Made by a program: the position numbers and the translations under genes
Source: Streptomyces zaomyceticus
GTDB taxonomy: Bacteria; Actinomycetota; Actinomycetes; Streptomycetales; Streptomycetaceae
Assembly (NCBI RefSeq): GCF_014656215.1
Contig: NZ_BNBZ01000016.1
Coordinates: 120,758 to 184,757 of the forward strand
Length of the DNA stretch: 64,000 nt
Direction: 5' to 3'
Notes under the pieces: model-generated
Databases searched by the model: none
What the model saw: the letters and a program-made list of their open reading frames with translations, nothing else
What the model was told of the DNA's origin: nothing
Part shown: one piece after another, positions 25,288 through 32,952 of the stretch
Layout of the letters: the number at the start of each line of letters is the position of its first letter
Position numbering within the stretch: the first letter of the stretch is position 1

Positions 25288-25782
25288 ATGACTTCAAGCG
25301 CCACGACTCGCCGTACCGTCCTGTTCGCCTCCGCCGCGGCCCTGACGACGGGCTGCGGCTCGGACGACGGCGGCGATGGGGGTACGACGACGAGCGCCCC
25401 GGCCACCCCGGATGCGCCCGGCACGAGTGCCCCGGCCGCCACGGGCACCACCGGGGCGGCTCCGAGTGCCACCCCGTCCCCCAGCGGCCCCGCCGGCACG
25501 GCCCTGGCCAAGACCTCCGAGATCCCGGTCGGCGGCGGCAAGGTCTTCGACAAGGAGAAGGTGGTCGTCACCCAGCCGGAGGCCGGGGAGTTCAAGGCGT
25601 TCTCGGCGGTCTGCACCCATCAGGGCTGTCTGGTGAACAAGGTCGCGGACGGCACCATCGACTGCCCCTGTCACGGCTCCAAGTTCAAGGTCACCGACGC
25701 GGCGGTGGTGGCGGGACCGGCTCCTCGCCCCCTCCCTGCCAAGCAGATCACCGTCTCGGGGGACTCGATCATCCTCACGTAA
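25288..25782 (+). CDS. Tat-exported Rieske [2Fe-2S] lipoprotein
   Basis: A 164-residue exported iron-sulfur protein. The signal has twin arginines (TTRRTVLFASAAALTTGCGS) and a lipobox ending in Cys, so it is a Tat substrate likely anchored to the membrane. A Thr/Pro/Ala linker leads to a Rieske domain of about 100 residues with both cluster boxes, CTHQGCLV and CPCHGSKF. It resembles standalone Streptomyces Rieske proteins, not bc1 subunits. Electron partner unknown. The RlaP-like gene starts 10 bp after it. Confidence 0.88.
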   Translation: MTSSATTRRTVLFASAAALTTGCGSDDGGDGGTTTSAPATPDAPGTSAPAATGTTGAAPSATPSPSGPAGTALAKTSEIPVGGGKVFDKEKVVVTQPEAGEFKAFSAVCTHQGCLVNKVADGTIDCPCHGSKFKVTDAAVVAGPAPRPLPAKQITVSGDSIILT

Positions 25783-25785
25783 TCT
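25780..25785 (+). promoter_or_regulatory. Possible -10 element for leaderless RlaP mRNA
   Basis: TAATCT fits TANNNT and ends seven bases before ATG 25793; no Shine-Dalgarno sequence precedes that ATG. It overlaps the stop codon of the Rieske gene. It would give the nucleotidyltransferase its own leaderless transcript besides read-through. Confidence 0.4.
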
Positions 25786-25792
25786 GGCCCGC

Positions 25793-26485
25793 ATGACTCC
25801 GGACGAGCTGGTGCGCGCACACACGATCTACTCCTGTGTCATGGGCTCGCGCGCGTTCGGTCTCGCGACCGAGGGCAGCGACACGGACGTCCGGGGCGTG
25901 TATCTCGCCCCGACGCCGTTGTTCTGGCACTTCGACAAGCCCCCCGCGCATGTGGAGGGGCCGGCCGAGGAGCAGTTCAGCTGGGAGCTGGAACGGTTCT
26001 GCGAGCTGGCCCTCCGCAACAACCCGAACGTCCTGGAGTGTCTCCACTCCCCCGTCGTCGAGCACGTCGACGAGCTCGGCCGCGAGCTGCTCTCGCTGCG
26101 CGGCGCCTTCCTCTCCCGGCAGGCCCACCAGACCTTCGTCCGCTACGCGGGCGGCCAGCGCCGCAAGCTCGACGCGGACGTCCGCCAGTACGGGCATCCC
26201 CGCTGGAAGCACGCCATGCACCTGCTGCGGCTCCTGACCAGCTGCCGGGACCTGCTGCGCTCGGGCGAGCTCCGGATCGACGTCGGCGAGGACCGCGAGC
26301 GGCTGCTCGCGGTCAAGCGCGGCGAGGTGTCCTGGCCCGACGTGGAGTCCTGGATGAACCGCCTCCAGGAGGAAGCCGACCACGCCCTCGACACGACCCC
26401 GCTCCCGGCCGCCCCGGACCACGCGCGCGTGCAGGACTTCCTGATCCGCGCACGGCGCGCCTCCGCGCTCGACACGCTCACGTGA
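25793..26485 (+). CDS. RlaP/YcgL-type nucleotidyltransferase (COG3541-like), copy 1
   Basis: A 230-residue protein of the pol-beta nucleotidyltransferase superfamily, RlaP (YcgL) type. The catalytic block is VMGSRAFGLATEGSDTDVRG (GS...SDxD, residues 16-35), followed by the family helices LRNNPNVLECLHSP and KHAMHLLRLLTSC. The family has been linked by comparative genomics to RNA repair, often near RNA ligases; its substrate is unproven. It converges with a divergent second copy (26519-27307), 33 bp apart, which closes a NAD/ADP-ribose operon. The active-site acidic residues look intact. Confidence 0.82.
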   Translation: MTPDELVRAHTIYSCVMGSRAFGLATEGSDTDVRGVYLAPTPLFWHFDKPPAHVEGPAEEQFSWELERFCELALRNNPNVLECLHSPVVEHVDELGRELLSLRGAFLSRQAHQTFVRYAGGQRRKLDADVRQYGHPRWKHAMHLLRLLTSCRDLLRSGELRIDVGEDRERLLAVKRGEVSWPDVESWMNRLQEEADHALDTTPLPAAPDHARVQDFLIRARRASALDTLT

Positions 26486-26518
26486 TCCCCTGAGCGGCGG
26501 CCCCCAGGGACGCTCCTC

Positions 26519-27307
26519 CTAGAGAGCGCCCAGTCGTGCCCGGACGACGAGATCGTGCAGCAGGTCGTGGGCGCGCACCGCCGCCTCCCCGAGGCCGGAC
26601 GCGGCCTGCGCCTCGTCGAGGACCCCGTGCAGGGCCTCGGTCTCGGCCCGTACGTCCTCGATCGCCACCTCGGCGAGCCCGTGCTCGGCCGCCGCCTTCG
26701 CCGCGACGAGGTCGGGCAGCCGGGCGGGCGCCTCGGCCACCTCCCCGACCAGCGTCGGCAGATGCGCCTGCACCTCGCCCGCGCGCATGAGGTGGATGCC
26801 GGTGAGCAGCGCCCGGTAGGTGTAGAGCAGGGGCTTGAGCTCACCGCTGCGCTCGAAGAGCCGCCACTGCGTCCCGGCGAACCCCCGGTAGTGGTGCGCG
26901 TGGTGATGGGTGAGCACCTCCGGCACGAGGGAGATCAGCTCCGCGTGGGTCTCCGTGGTGTGCGCGACGAGCGGGGAGGTGAGCTGCTCCAGGACGTAGC
27001 CGTTGCGGCGCAGCATCAGCCGGACGAATTTCCGCAGGTCGTGCGTGACGAGATCCATCTCGACGCCGTCCCGGTCCCACATCCGGCTGCGGGTCTCCTC
27101 GGGCTCGCGCAGCCCGATCAGCGCGTCCACGGGCAGCAGATGCGCGCCGCGCAGGTCCACGTCCGAGTCACGGGACGGGAATCCGTACAGGTGCGCACCG
27201 GAGACGGTCGCGAAGAGCAGCGGATCGGGCTGTTCGGCCACGACGGCGCCGAGGCCGGCGTCGAGGGCGGAACCGGCGGTCCCGGCGGTGTCGAGAGAGA
27301 GCGTCAT
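26519..27307 (-). CDS. RlaP/YcgL-type nucleotidyltransferase, copy 2
   Basis: A 262-residue second member of the same family. Catalytic block TVSGAHLYGFPSRDSDVDLRG has the SDxD acids but SGAH where copy 1 has GSRA. EMDLVTHDLRKFVRLMLRRNG and VLEQLTSPLV match the helical part. Its ATG lies three bases after the stop of the ADP-ribosylglycohydrolase gene, so it is the last gene of the pnuC-nadR-Nudix-DraG operon. Copies 1 and 2 are clearly diverged, not a recent duplication. A role joining NAD/ADP-ribose turnover to nucleotide transfer is inferred from this linkage. Confidence 0.8.
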   Translation of the reverse strand: MTLSLDTAGTAGSALDAGLGAVVAEQPDPLLFATVSGAHLYGFPSRDSDVDLRGAHLLPVDALIGLREPEETRSRMWDRDGVEMDLVTHDLRKFVRLMLRRNGYVLEQLTSPLVAHTTETHAELISLVPEVLTHHHAHHYRGFAGTQWRLFERSGELKPLLYTYRALLTGIHLMRAGEVQAHLPTLVGEVAEAPARLPDLVAAKAAAEHGLAEVAIEDVRAETEALHGVLDEAQAASGLGEAAVRAHDLLHDLVVRARLGAL

Positions 27308-27310
27308 GGA

Positions 27311-28342
27311 TCAAGAGTCCCAGAGCGCCCCGAGGGTCAGCAGGTCGCTCCGGTACTCGATGGTCTCCTCCCACTCCTTCGGCCAGGCGTCCGCGCCGAG
27401 GTGGGCTCCGGCGAAGGCGCCCGCGAGGGCGGCGATCGAGTCGGAGTCTCCGCGGGTGCAGGCGGCCCGGCGCAGGGCCGTGAGGGGTTCGCCGGGGAAG
27501 AGGAGGAAGCAGAGGAGCCCGGTCGCGAGGGCCTCCTCGGCGATCCAGCCGTCCCCGGTGTACGTGCAGGGGTCGAGCTCCGGGTCGGCCGTGCGCTGGA
27601 CGGCGTCCAGGCGCTCCAGGACGGCCAGGCACTCGTCCCAGCCGCGCCGGACGAAGGAGAGGGCGGAGGGGTCCTGGGAGCGGGTCCAGAGGTCGCCGAG
27701 CCAGTGCTCGTGGTAGCGGTCGCGGTTCTCGTAGGCGTACGAGCGGAGCTGTCCGACCAGGCCGGCCGGGTCGACGCCCTGGGCGAGGAGGTACACGGCG
27801 CGGGCGGTGAGGTCGGAGGCGGCCAGCGCGGTCGGGTGACCGTGGGTCAGCGCGGCCTGGAGCTGCGCGGCACCGGCCCGCTGCTCCTCGCTGAGCCCGG
27901 GGACGAGCCCGATGGGGGTGACCCGCATGTTGGCGCCGCAGCCCTTGGAGTGGATCTGGCTGGCGTCCTGCCAAAGCCGGTCGCTGTCGAGGAGCCCGCA
28001 GGCTCTGAGGCAGGTGTTGCCGGGGGCGCGGTTGTTCTCCGGGGAGTGGTACCAGTCGACGAACTCGTCCCGGACGGGCCGGGCGAGCCGCATTGGGGCG
28101 AGCACACCGCGGTCCATCGCGGTGCGGATGCCCCGGGCGAAGGCGAGTGCCATCTGCGTGTCGTCGGTGACATACGCCTTCCCGCCGCGGACGGGCAGGG
28201 GCATCTCCCGCCAGGGGCCGACCTTGGCGAGGATCGCGGGCACGTCGTTGAACTCGGTCGGGAAGCCCAGCGCGTCGCCGAGCGCCAGCCCGATCAGGGA
28301 GCCGGTCGCGGCCTGCTTGGTGGCGGTGCGTGCGAGGTTCAC
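27311..28342 (-). CDS. ADP-ribosylglycohydrolase (DraG family)
   Basis: A 343-residue all-helical hydrolase that removes ADP-ribose from proteins or other targets. All three metal-binding blocks are present: GLALGDALGFPTEF (residue 17), VTDDTQMALAFARG (about 57) and TRGDSDSIAALAGAFAGAHLG (about 300). The enzyme is expected to be active with two Mg ions. GTG 28342 overlaps the Nudix stop (GTGA) and has GGAAGG upstream. It is the fourth gene of the NAD operon, so it may recycle ADP-ribose produced by NAD-consuming reactions. The exact target is unknown. Confidence 0.88.
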   Translation of the reverse strand: MNLARTATKQAATGSLIGLALGDALGFPTEFNDVPAILAKVGPWREMPLPVRGGKAYVTDDTQMALAFARGIRTAMDRGVLAPMRLARPVRDEFVDWYHSPENNRAPGNTCLRACGLLDSDRLWQDASQIHSKGCGANMRVTPIGLVPGLSEEQRAGAAQLQAALTHGHPTALAASDLTARAVYLLAQGVDPAGLVGQLRSYAYENRDRYHEHWLGDLWTRSQDPSALSFVRRGWDECLAVLERLDAVQRTADPELDPCTYTGDGWIAEEALATGLLCFLLFPGEPLTALRRAACTRGDSDSIAALAGAFAGAHLGADAWPKEWEETIEYRSDLLTLGALWDS

Positions 28343-29076
28343 GTGGATCGTCCTTCCGGTCGCAGGAGGGGCGGATGGAGGGTGGTGGCCTCGCCCGCCC
28401 GGTAGAGGGCGGCCGGTTTCCCCCGTCCGCCGGTGAGGCGCGGAGGTCCTTCCACGGCCTGGACGAAGCCGGGCGTGGTGAGGACCTTGCGCCGGAAGTT
28501 GGGGCGGTCGAGCTCGACGCCCCAGACCGTCTCGTAGACCTGCCGCAGCTCGCCGAGGGTGAACTCCGGTGGGCAGAAGGCGGTCGCGAGGCAGGTGTAC
28601 TCCAGCTTGGCGCCGACCCGTTCGTGGGCGTCGGCGAGGATGCGGTCGTGGTCGAAGGCGAGCCGTCCGTGGGTCCCGTACGGCATCCAACGGGCCTGGG
28701 CCGCGTCGCCGCCGCCGCGCGGTTCGGGTGCGTCCGGGACGAGCGCGGCGAAGGCGACGGAGACGACGCGCATCCTCGGGTCGCGGTCCGGCTCGCTGTA
28801 GGTGCGGAGCTGTTCGAGGTGGAGTCCGGCGACGGTGCCGTCCGAGAGCCCGGTCTCCTCGGCGAGTTCGCGGCGGGCGGCGCCCTCGGCGGACTCGCGG
28901 GGCAGTACGAATCCCCCGGGGAGCGCCCAGGATCCGGCGTAGGGCTCCTGGCCCCGTTCGACGAGCAGCACGTGGAGACGGTCCTCGCGGAGGGTGAGGA
29001 CGGCGAGGTCGACGGTGACGGCGAACGGTTCGAAGGCGTACGGGTCGTACCCCTCGGGCACGCGGTGACCGGTCAT
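28339..29076 (-). CDS. Nudix protein with C-terminal winged helix, NrtR-like
   Basis: A 245-residue protein. Residues 15-150 form a Nudix domain with a complete box (GFVLPRESAEG...RELAEETGL). Residues about 160-235 (FTLGELRQVYETVWG, FRRKVLTTPGFVQ) match the winged-helix part of NrtR, the Nudix-related repressor of NAD genes that responds to ADP-ribose. It lies between nadR and the ADP-ribosylglycohydrolase gene with 4-base overlaps (ATGA and GTGA). I infer that it represses the operon through the palindrome at 30818-30830. Because its Nudix box is intact, it could also hydrolyse ADP-ribose. Confidence 0.85.
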   Translation of the reverse strand: MTGHRVPEGYDPYAFEPFAVTVDLAVLTLREDRLHVLLVERGQEPYAGSWALPGGFVLPRESAEGAARRELAEETGLSDGTVAGLHLEQLRTYSEPDRDPRMRVVSVAFAALVPDAPEPRGGGDAAQARWMPYGTHGRLAFDHDRILADAHERVGAKLEYTCLATAFCPPEFTLGELRQVYETVWGVELDRPNFRRKVLTTPGFVQAVEGPPRLTGGRGKPAALYRAGEATTLHPPLLRPEGRST

Positions 29077-30152
29077 CGTCGCTCCGGCAGGGGGTCGGTG
29101 AGGTGCCAGCCCTCGGCGAGCAGCCCGTCCACGGCGGCGACCGCCGCCGCGAGCCGCTCCTCGTGGGGGCCGCTGAGGACAGCCGTGCGGCGGCCGCTGT
29201 GCGCGAGCTGGGTGAGGAACCGGGCCGTCATCCAGGGCCGCAGGTGCTCCCCGTCGCGCAGTCCGTCGTCCTCGAAGGCGACGCCCCGGTGGTCGGTGAG
29301 CAGCCAGAGGTGCTGGCGGCCGTGGGCGGCGATCTCGCCGGTGGCGGGGCTGCTGGTGCCCATGTACCGCTCGTGCCAGATGGTGGTGGCGAAGGCGTCG
29401 GTGTCGCAGAAGAGCACGGGCGAGCCGTCGCGCGCCGCCTCCTCCTCCAGTTCGGCCTGGCGCTGGGCGATGACGGGGAAGTCGGAGGAGTGGAAGGCGA
29501 CGTCGGCCCACTCGGCGCCGGGGCGCTCGGCGCGGAGTTCGGCGAGCTTGAGTTCGCTGTACTCGCGCCCGTACTCCGGTACGCAACGGGTGCGGGCCCA
29601 GACGCCGCCGCGCCGCCGGTAGTGGTCGGCGAGGGCGAGGGCCATGGTGGTGGTGCCGGTGGACTCGGCGCCGAGGACGACCACGCGCCGGGTGAGCGCG
29701 GAGCGCACCGGCGGCTCCAGGAAGTCCCAGCAGCCGGCGGGGTCGGCGCGGACGGCGGTGCCGGAGACGGGGAAGCGGGTGCGCCCGGGGTCGACGCAGA
29801 CGGCTGCGGCGCCGAAGCGGCGGGCCAGTTCCTCCCCGTACGGCTCCGAGGTGAAGACGGCGTCGACGCGTTCGGGCACGGCGGCCCGGAAGACGGCCAT
29901 GTGGGCGTCCCACACGTCGGGGTCGTGGAGGTCGACGGGGATGTCGTCGACGGCTCCGACGACGAGGGCGTCGGGGTGGATCTCGCGCATCCAGGCGACG
30001 CGCTCGTCGAGCGGGACGGACTCCACGGAGGAGGCGCAGACGAGGACGGTGAGGCGCTCGCAGCGGGCGAGGGCCGTCTCGACGAGATGGTGGTGGCCGG
30101 CGTGCGGCGGATAGAACTTGCCGAGGACCAGGCCGTGTCCGTAGCGCTTCAC
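29073..30152 (-). CDS. nadR: NMN adenylyltransferase / ribosylnicotinamide kinase (NadR-like)
   Basis: A 359-residue bifunctional salvage protein. The N-terminal nucleotidyltransferase has GKFYPPHAGHHHLVE (GxFxPxHxGH) and FPVSGTAVR (SGTxxR). The C-terminal part should phosphorylate nicotinamide riboside, but its P-loop reads GAESTGTTTMA, with Thr replacing the invariant Lys. Kinase activity is thus uncertain, or the family uses a variant loop. CDTDAFATTIW resembles the Walker B/acceptor region. GTG 30152 overlaps the pnuC stop (GTGA). No N-terminal HTH of the E. coli NadR type is present. Together with PnuC it would import and activate nicotinamide riboside. Confidence 0.9.
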   Translation of the reverse strand: MKRYGHGLVLGKFYPPHAGHHHLVETALARCERLTVLVCASSVESVPLDERVAWMREIHPDALVVGAVDDIPVDLHDPDVWDAHMAVFRAAVPERVDAVFTSEPYGEELARRFGAAAVCVDPGRTRFPVSGTAVRADPAGCWDFLEPPVRSALTRRVVVLGAESTGTTTMALALADHYRRRGGVWARTRCVPEYGREYSELKLAELRAERPGAEWADVAFHSSDFPVIAQRQAELEEEAARDGSPVLFCDTDAFATTIWHERYMGTSSPATGEIAAHGRQHLWLLTDHRGVAFEDDGLRDGEHLRPWMTARFLTQLAHSGRRTAVLSGPHEERLAAAVAAVDGLLAEGWHLTDPLPERR

Positions 30153-30802
30153 GCGGCGACCTCCACGGCGAGGGCGCGGCGTGCGGCGAGGTCCTTGGTC
30201 CAGCCGCGGAGGCCGAGGACGCAGAGCGTCATGAAGCCGACGTACAGCAGGGAGGTCAGGTAGAGCTCCTTGTACGCGTACAGCGGTACGTAGACCACGT
30301 CGGCGGCGATCCAGAGCCACCAGGACTCCAGGCGCTTGCGGCACTGGCCGTAGGTCGCCATGAGGGAGAGCGCGGTCGTCAGGGCGTCCCAGAAGGGGAC
30401 GGTCGAGTCGGTGGCGCGGTCGAGCAGCAGGGTGAGCGCGAGGGTCCCCACCACCCCCGCCGTGATCAGCCACGTCCATTCGGTGCGCGTGGTGCGGCGC
30501 ACCGGGAGGGCGTCGGAGCCTGGTCCACCCCCGTGGGTCCAGGTCCACCAGCCGTACACGGCGAGGGTGATGAAGACGATCTGGAGGCCGGCGTCGGCGT
30601 ACAGCCCCGCCTGCGTGAAGAGCAGGACGAAGAAGAGGTTGTTGGCGATGCCGATGGGCCAGTTCGCGAGGTGCTGACGGGCGACGAGCCAGACACAGAG
30701 CGCCCCGCTGCCGAATCCCAGGACCTCGGTCCAGCTGACCGGGGTGTCCAGAACGGTGAAGAGCGGCTGCTGCAGGGGTTCGACGATGCTTGCGAGGCTC
30801 AC
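30149..30802 (-). CDS. pnuC: Nicotinamide riboside/mononucleotide transporter PnuC
   Basis: A 217-residue integral membrane protein with about seven hydrophobic segments. Typical PnuC features are WPIGIANNLFFVLLF and VYGWWTWTHGG (W-x-x-W region), and later KRLESWWLWIAADVVYVPLY. It takes up nicotinamide riboside by facilitated diffusion with trapping by the kinase. GTG 30802 is preceded by AAGGAGG with five-base spacing, which is why I prefer it over the ATG 21 bases upstream. It is the first gene of the operon. Confidence 0.92.
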   Translation of the reverse strand: MSLASIVEPLQQPLFTVLDTPVSWTEVLGFGSGALCVWLVARQHLANWPIGIANNLFFVLLFTQAGLYADAGLQIVFITLAVYGWWTWTHGGGPGSDALPVRRTTRTEWTWLITAGVVGTLALTLLLDRATDSTVPFWDALTTALSLMATYGQCRKRLESWWLWIAADVVYVPLYAYKELYLTSLLYVGFMTLCVLGLRGWTKDLAARRALAVEVAA

Positions 30803-30817
30803 GCCCGCCTCCTTAAG

Positions 30818-30830
30818 AGTCATGTTGACT
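30818..30830 (-). promoter_or_regulatory. Palindromic operator overlapping the pnuC operon promoter
   Basis: AGTCA-N3-TGACT is a perfect inverted repeat in a locally AT-rich stretch. On the minus strand it overlaps the -10 box TATAGT (30828-30833). A -35-like TTGTGG lies 18 bp further upstream (30852-30857). It sits directly before the AAGGAGG of pnuC. A repressor bound here would block RNA polymerase. The Nudix/winged-helix protein of the same operon is the obvious candidate. Confidence 0.65.
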
Positions 30831-30950
30831 ATAAAGGGGGACGGGCTCCCGCCACAAGACGGAAAGACGGGGAGCGCGACGGGGAGCACGGATCGGAGCG
30901 CGAGCACCGACACGGGGGGCGGGCATGGACACGGACCCAGCCCCGGACAC

Positions 30951-30989
30951 GGAGAAGCCCGTGACCGCCGGGCGGTCACGGGCTTCTCC
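30951..30989 (-). terminator. Terminator of the rluB-like gene
   Basis: A 17-bp perfect stem (GGAGAAGCCCGTGACCG with its complement) and loop CCGGG lie 20 bases past the stop of the pseudouridine synthase gene. It ends the scp-rluB unit before pnuC. Confidence 0.8.
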
Positions 30990-31009
30990 GGTACAGCGGG
31001 CCGGGGGCC

Positions 31010-32347
31010 CTACATGCCGACTTCCTTCATCAGCATGCCGACCTCCGTGTTGGTCAGGCGGCGCAGCCAGCCCGACTTCTGGTCGCCCAGACCGATCGGG
31101 CCGAAGGCCGTGCGGACCAGCTTCTCGACCGGGAAGCCGGCCTCGGCCAGCATGCGGCGCACGATGTGCTTGCGGCCCTCGTGCAGCGTGACCTCGACCA
31201 GGTAGTTCTTGCCGGTCTGCTCGACCACGCGGAAGTGGTCGGCCTTGGCGTAGCCGTCCTCCAGCTGGATGCCGTCCTTGAGCCGCTTGCCGACCTCGCG
31301 GGGCAGCGGGCCGGTGATGGCGGCCAGGTAGGTCTTCTTCACGCCGTACTTCGGGTGCGTGAGGCGGTGGGCCAGCTCACCGTGGTTGGTGAGCAGGATG
31401 ATGCCCTCGGTCTCCGTGTCGAGCCGGCCGACGTGGAAGAGACGCGTCTCACGGTTGTTGACGTAGTCGCCGAGGCACTGACGGCCGTCCGGGTCCTCCA
31501 TGGTGGAGACGACGCCGGCGGGCTTGTTCAGCGCGAAGAACAGGTACGACTGGGTGGCGACCGTCAGGCCGTCCACCTTGATCTCGTCCTTCGGGTCGAC
31601 GCGCTTGCCCTGCTCCAGGACGATCTCGCCGTTGACCTCGACGCGGGCCTGCTCGATGAGCTCCTCGCAGGCGCGGCGCGAGCCCATGCCGGCACGGGCG
31701 AGGACCTTCTGCAGCCGCTCGCCCTCCTGCTCGGCGCCGGGGAAGGTCTTCGGGGTCTTGATCTCCGGCCGGTTCTCGTACCGCTCCCGGTTGCGCTGCT
31801 CGATCCTGGCGTCGAGCTCGCGCGAGCGGGCCGGGGCCTGCCGCTGCCCGTGCGGGCCACGACGGGGCGGGGTGCCGCCCTGCGGGGCCTTGGGGCCGCC
31901 CTTGGCGCCGCCGCGGGCCGCGGAGCCGCGACCCTTCTTCGGGGCCTCGGCGGGCGGGCTCACGTCGTAGTTGCGCTCCTCGGGGCGAGGCCGGCGCGGG
32001 TTGCTGGGGCGCTTCTGGTCGTCACGACCGCCGCCGCCCTGGTAACCGCCACCGCCGCCGCCCTGGTATCCGCCACCGGAGCCGCCGCGGTAGCCACCGC
32101 CACCACTGCCACCGGAGCCGGAGCCCGAGCCGCCACGGTAGCCACCGCCACCACTGCCACTGCCGCCGGAGCCGCCGCGGTAGCCACCGCCACCGCTGCC
32201 GGAGCCGCCACCGGAGCCCCGGTAGCCGCCACCGCCGGCGCCGCTGCCACCACGGCCGCCACCGCTGCTGCCGCCGCGGCCGCCGCTGTTGCCACCACGG
32301 CTCCCGCCGTTGTTTCCGCTGCTGTTCCTGCCGCTGCTGCTTCGCAT
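31010..32347 (-). CDS. RluB/RsuA-type rRNA pseudouridine synthase with Gly-Arg-rich N-terminus
   Basis: A 445-residue enzyme that isomerises uridine in rRNA. Residues 1-125 are a low-complexity RGG/GGGGYRGG repeat region, then a basic Pro/Arg linker to about 205. An S4 domain (RLQKVLARAGMGSRRACEEL) follows, then the catalytic domain with GRLDTETEGIILLTNHGE containing the active Asp and KTYLAAITGPLP. Typical family members are about 240-300 residues, so the N-terminus is an extension. The ATG overlaps the scpB stop (TGATG). The RGG part may bind RNA. Conserved linkage to scpAB. Confidence 0.9.
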   Translation of the reverse strand: MRSSSGRNSSGNNGGSRGGNSGGRGGSSGGGRGGSGAGGGGYRGSGGGSGSGGGGYRGGSGGSGSGGGGYRGGSGSGSGGSGGGGYRGGSGGGYQGGGGGGYQGGGGRDDQKRPSNPRRPRPEERNYDVSPPAEAPKKGRGSAARGGAKGGPKAPQGGTPPRRGPHGQRQAPARSRELDARIEQRNRERYENRPEIKTPKTFPGAEQEGERLQKVLARAGMGSRRACEELIEQARVEVNGEIVLEQGKRVDPKDEIKVDGLTVATQSYLFFALNKPAGVVSTMEDPDGRQCLGDYVNNRETRLFHVGRLDTETEGIILLTNHGELAHRLTHPKYGVKKTYLAAITGPLPREVGKRLKDGIQLEDGYAKADHFRVVEQTGKNYLVEVTLHEGRKHIVRRMLAEAGFPVEKLVRTAFGPIGLGDQKSGWLRRLTNTEVGMLMKEVGM

Positions 32348-32952
32348 CAAACTTCCGTCTTGTCGTCGTCGTCCTCACGATCCGGTGCATCCGGATCGAA
32401 CGACGGCACCCCTTCCAGCGAGTCCGGCTCGACCGCCTCCGCCTCGGGGAGGAAGGGCGCCAGCTCGGGGAGCTCGTCCAGGCCGCGAAGGCCCATCCGC
32501 TCCAGGAAGTAGTTCGTCGTCCTGTACAGGATCGCACCTGTTTCGGGTTCCGCGCCCGTCTCCTCCACCAGACCCCGCTGGAGGAGGGTGCGCATCACGC
32601 CGTCGCAGTTGACCCCGCGGACCGCGGAGACCCGGGAACGGCTGACGGGCTGGCGGTACGCGACGACCGCGAGGGTCTCCAGGGCCGCCTGGGTGAGCCG
32701 GGCCTGCTGGCCCTCCAGGACGAAGGCCTCGACGGCCGCGGCGTGCTCGGCGCGGGTGTAGTAGCGCCAGCCGCCGGCCACCTGCCGCAGCTCGAAGCCA
32801 CGGCCCTGGGCGGTGTACTCGTCGGCCAGCTCGCGCAGGGCGTCGGCCACCTCTCGGGGGGTGCGCTCCAGGACCTTGGCGAGATGCGCCTCGGTGGCGG
32901 GCTCGTCCACGACCATGAGGACGGCTTCGAGGGCGGGCTTGAGGTCGCTCAT
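32347..32952 (-). CDS. scpB: Segregation and condensation protein ScpB
   Basis: A 201-residue kleisin-associated winged-helix protein of the SMC complex. Landmarks: LKPALEAVLMVVDEPATEAH, AQGRGFELRQVAGGWRYYTR, TQAALETLAVVAYRQPVSRS and VRGVNCDGVMRTLLQRGLVE. A short acidic tail ends the protein. It starts in ATGA overlap with scpA and is followed in TGATG overlap by the rluB-like gene. It supports chromosome compaction and segregation with ScpA and SMC. Confidence 0.95.
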   Translation of the reverse strand: MSDLKPALEAVLMVVDEPATEAHLAKVLERTPREVADALRELADEYTAQGRGFELRQVAGGWRYYTRAEHAAAVEAFVLEGQQARLTQAALETLAVVAYRQPVSRSRVSAVRGVNCDGVMRTLLQRGLVEETGAEPETGAILYRTTNYFLERMGLRGLDELPELAPFLPEAEAVEPDSLEGVPSFDPDAPDREDDDDKTEV

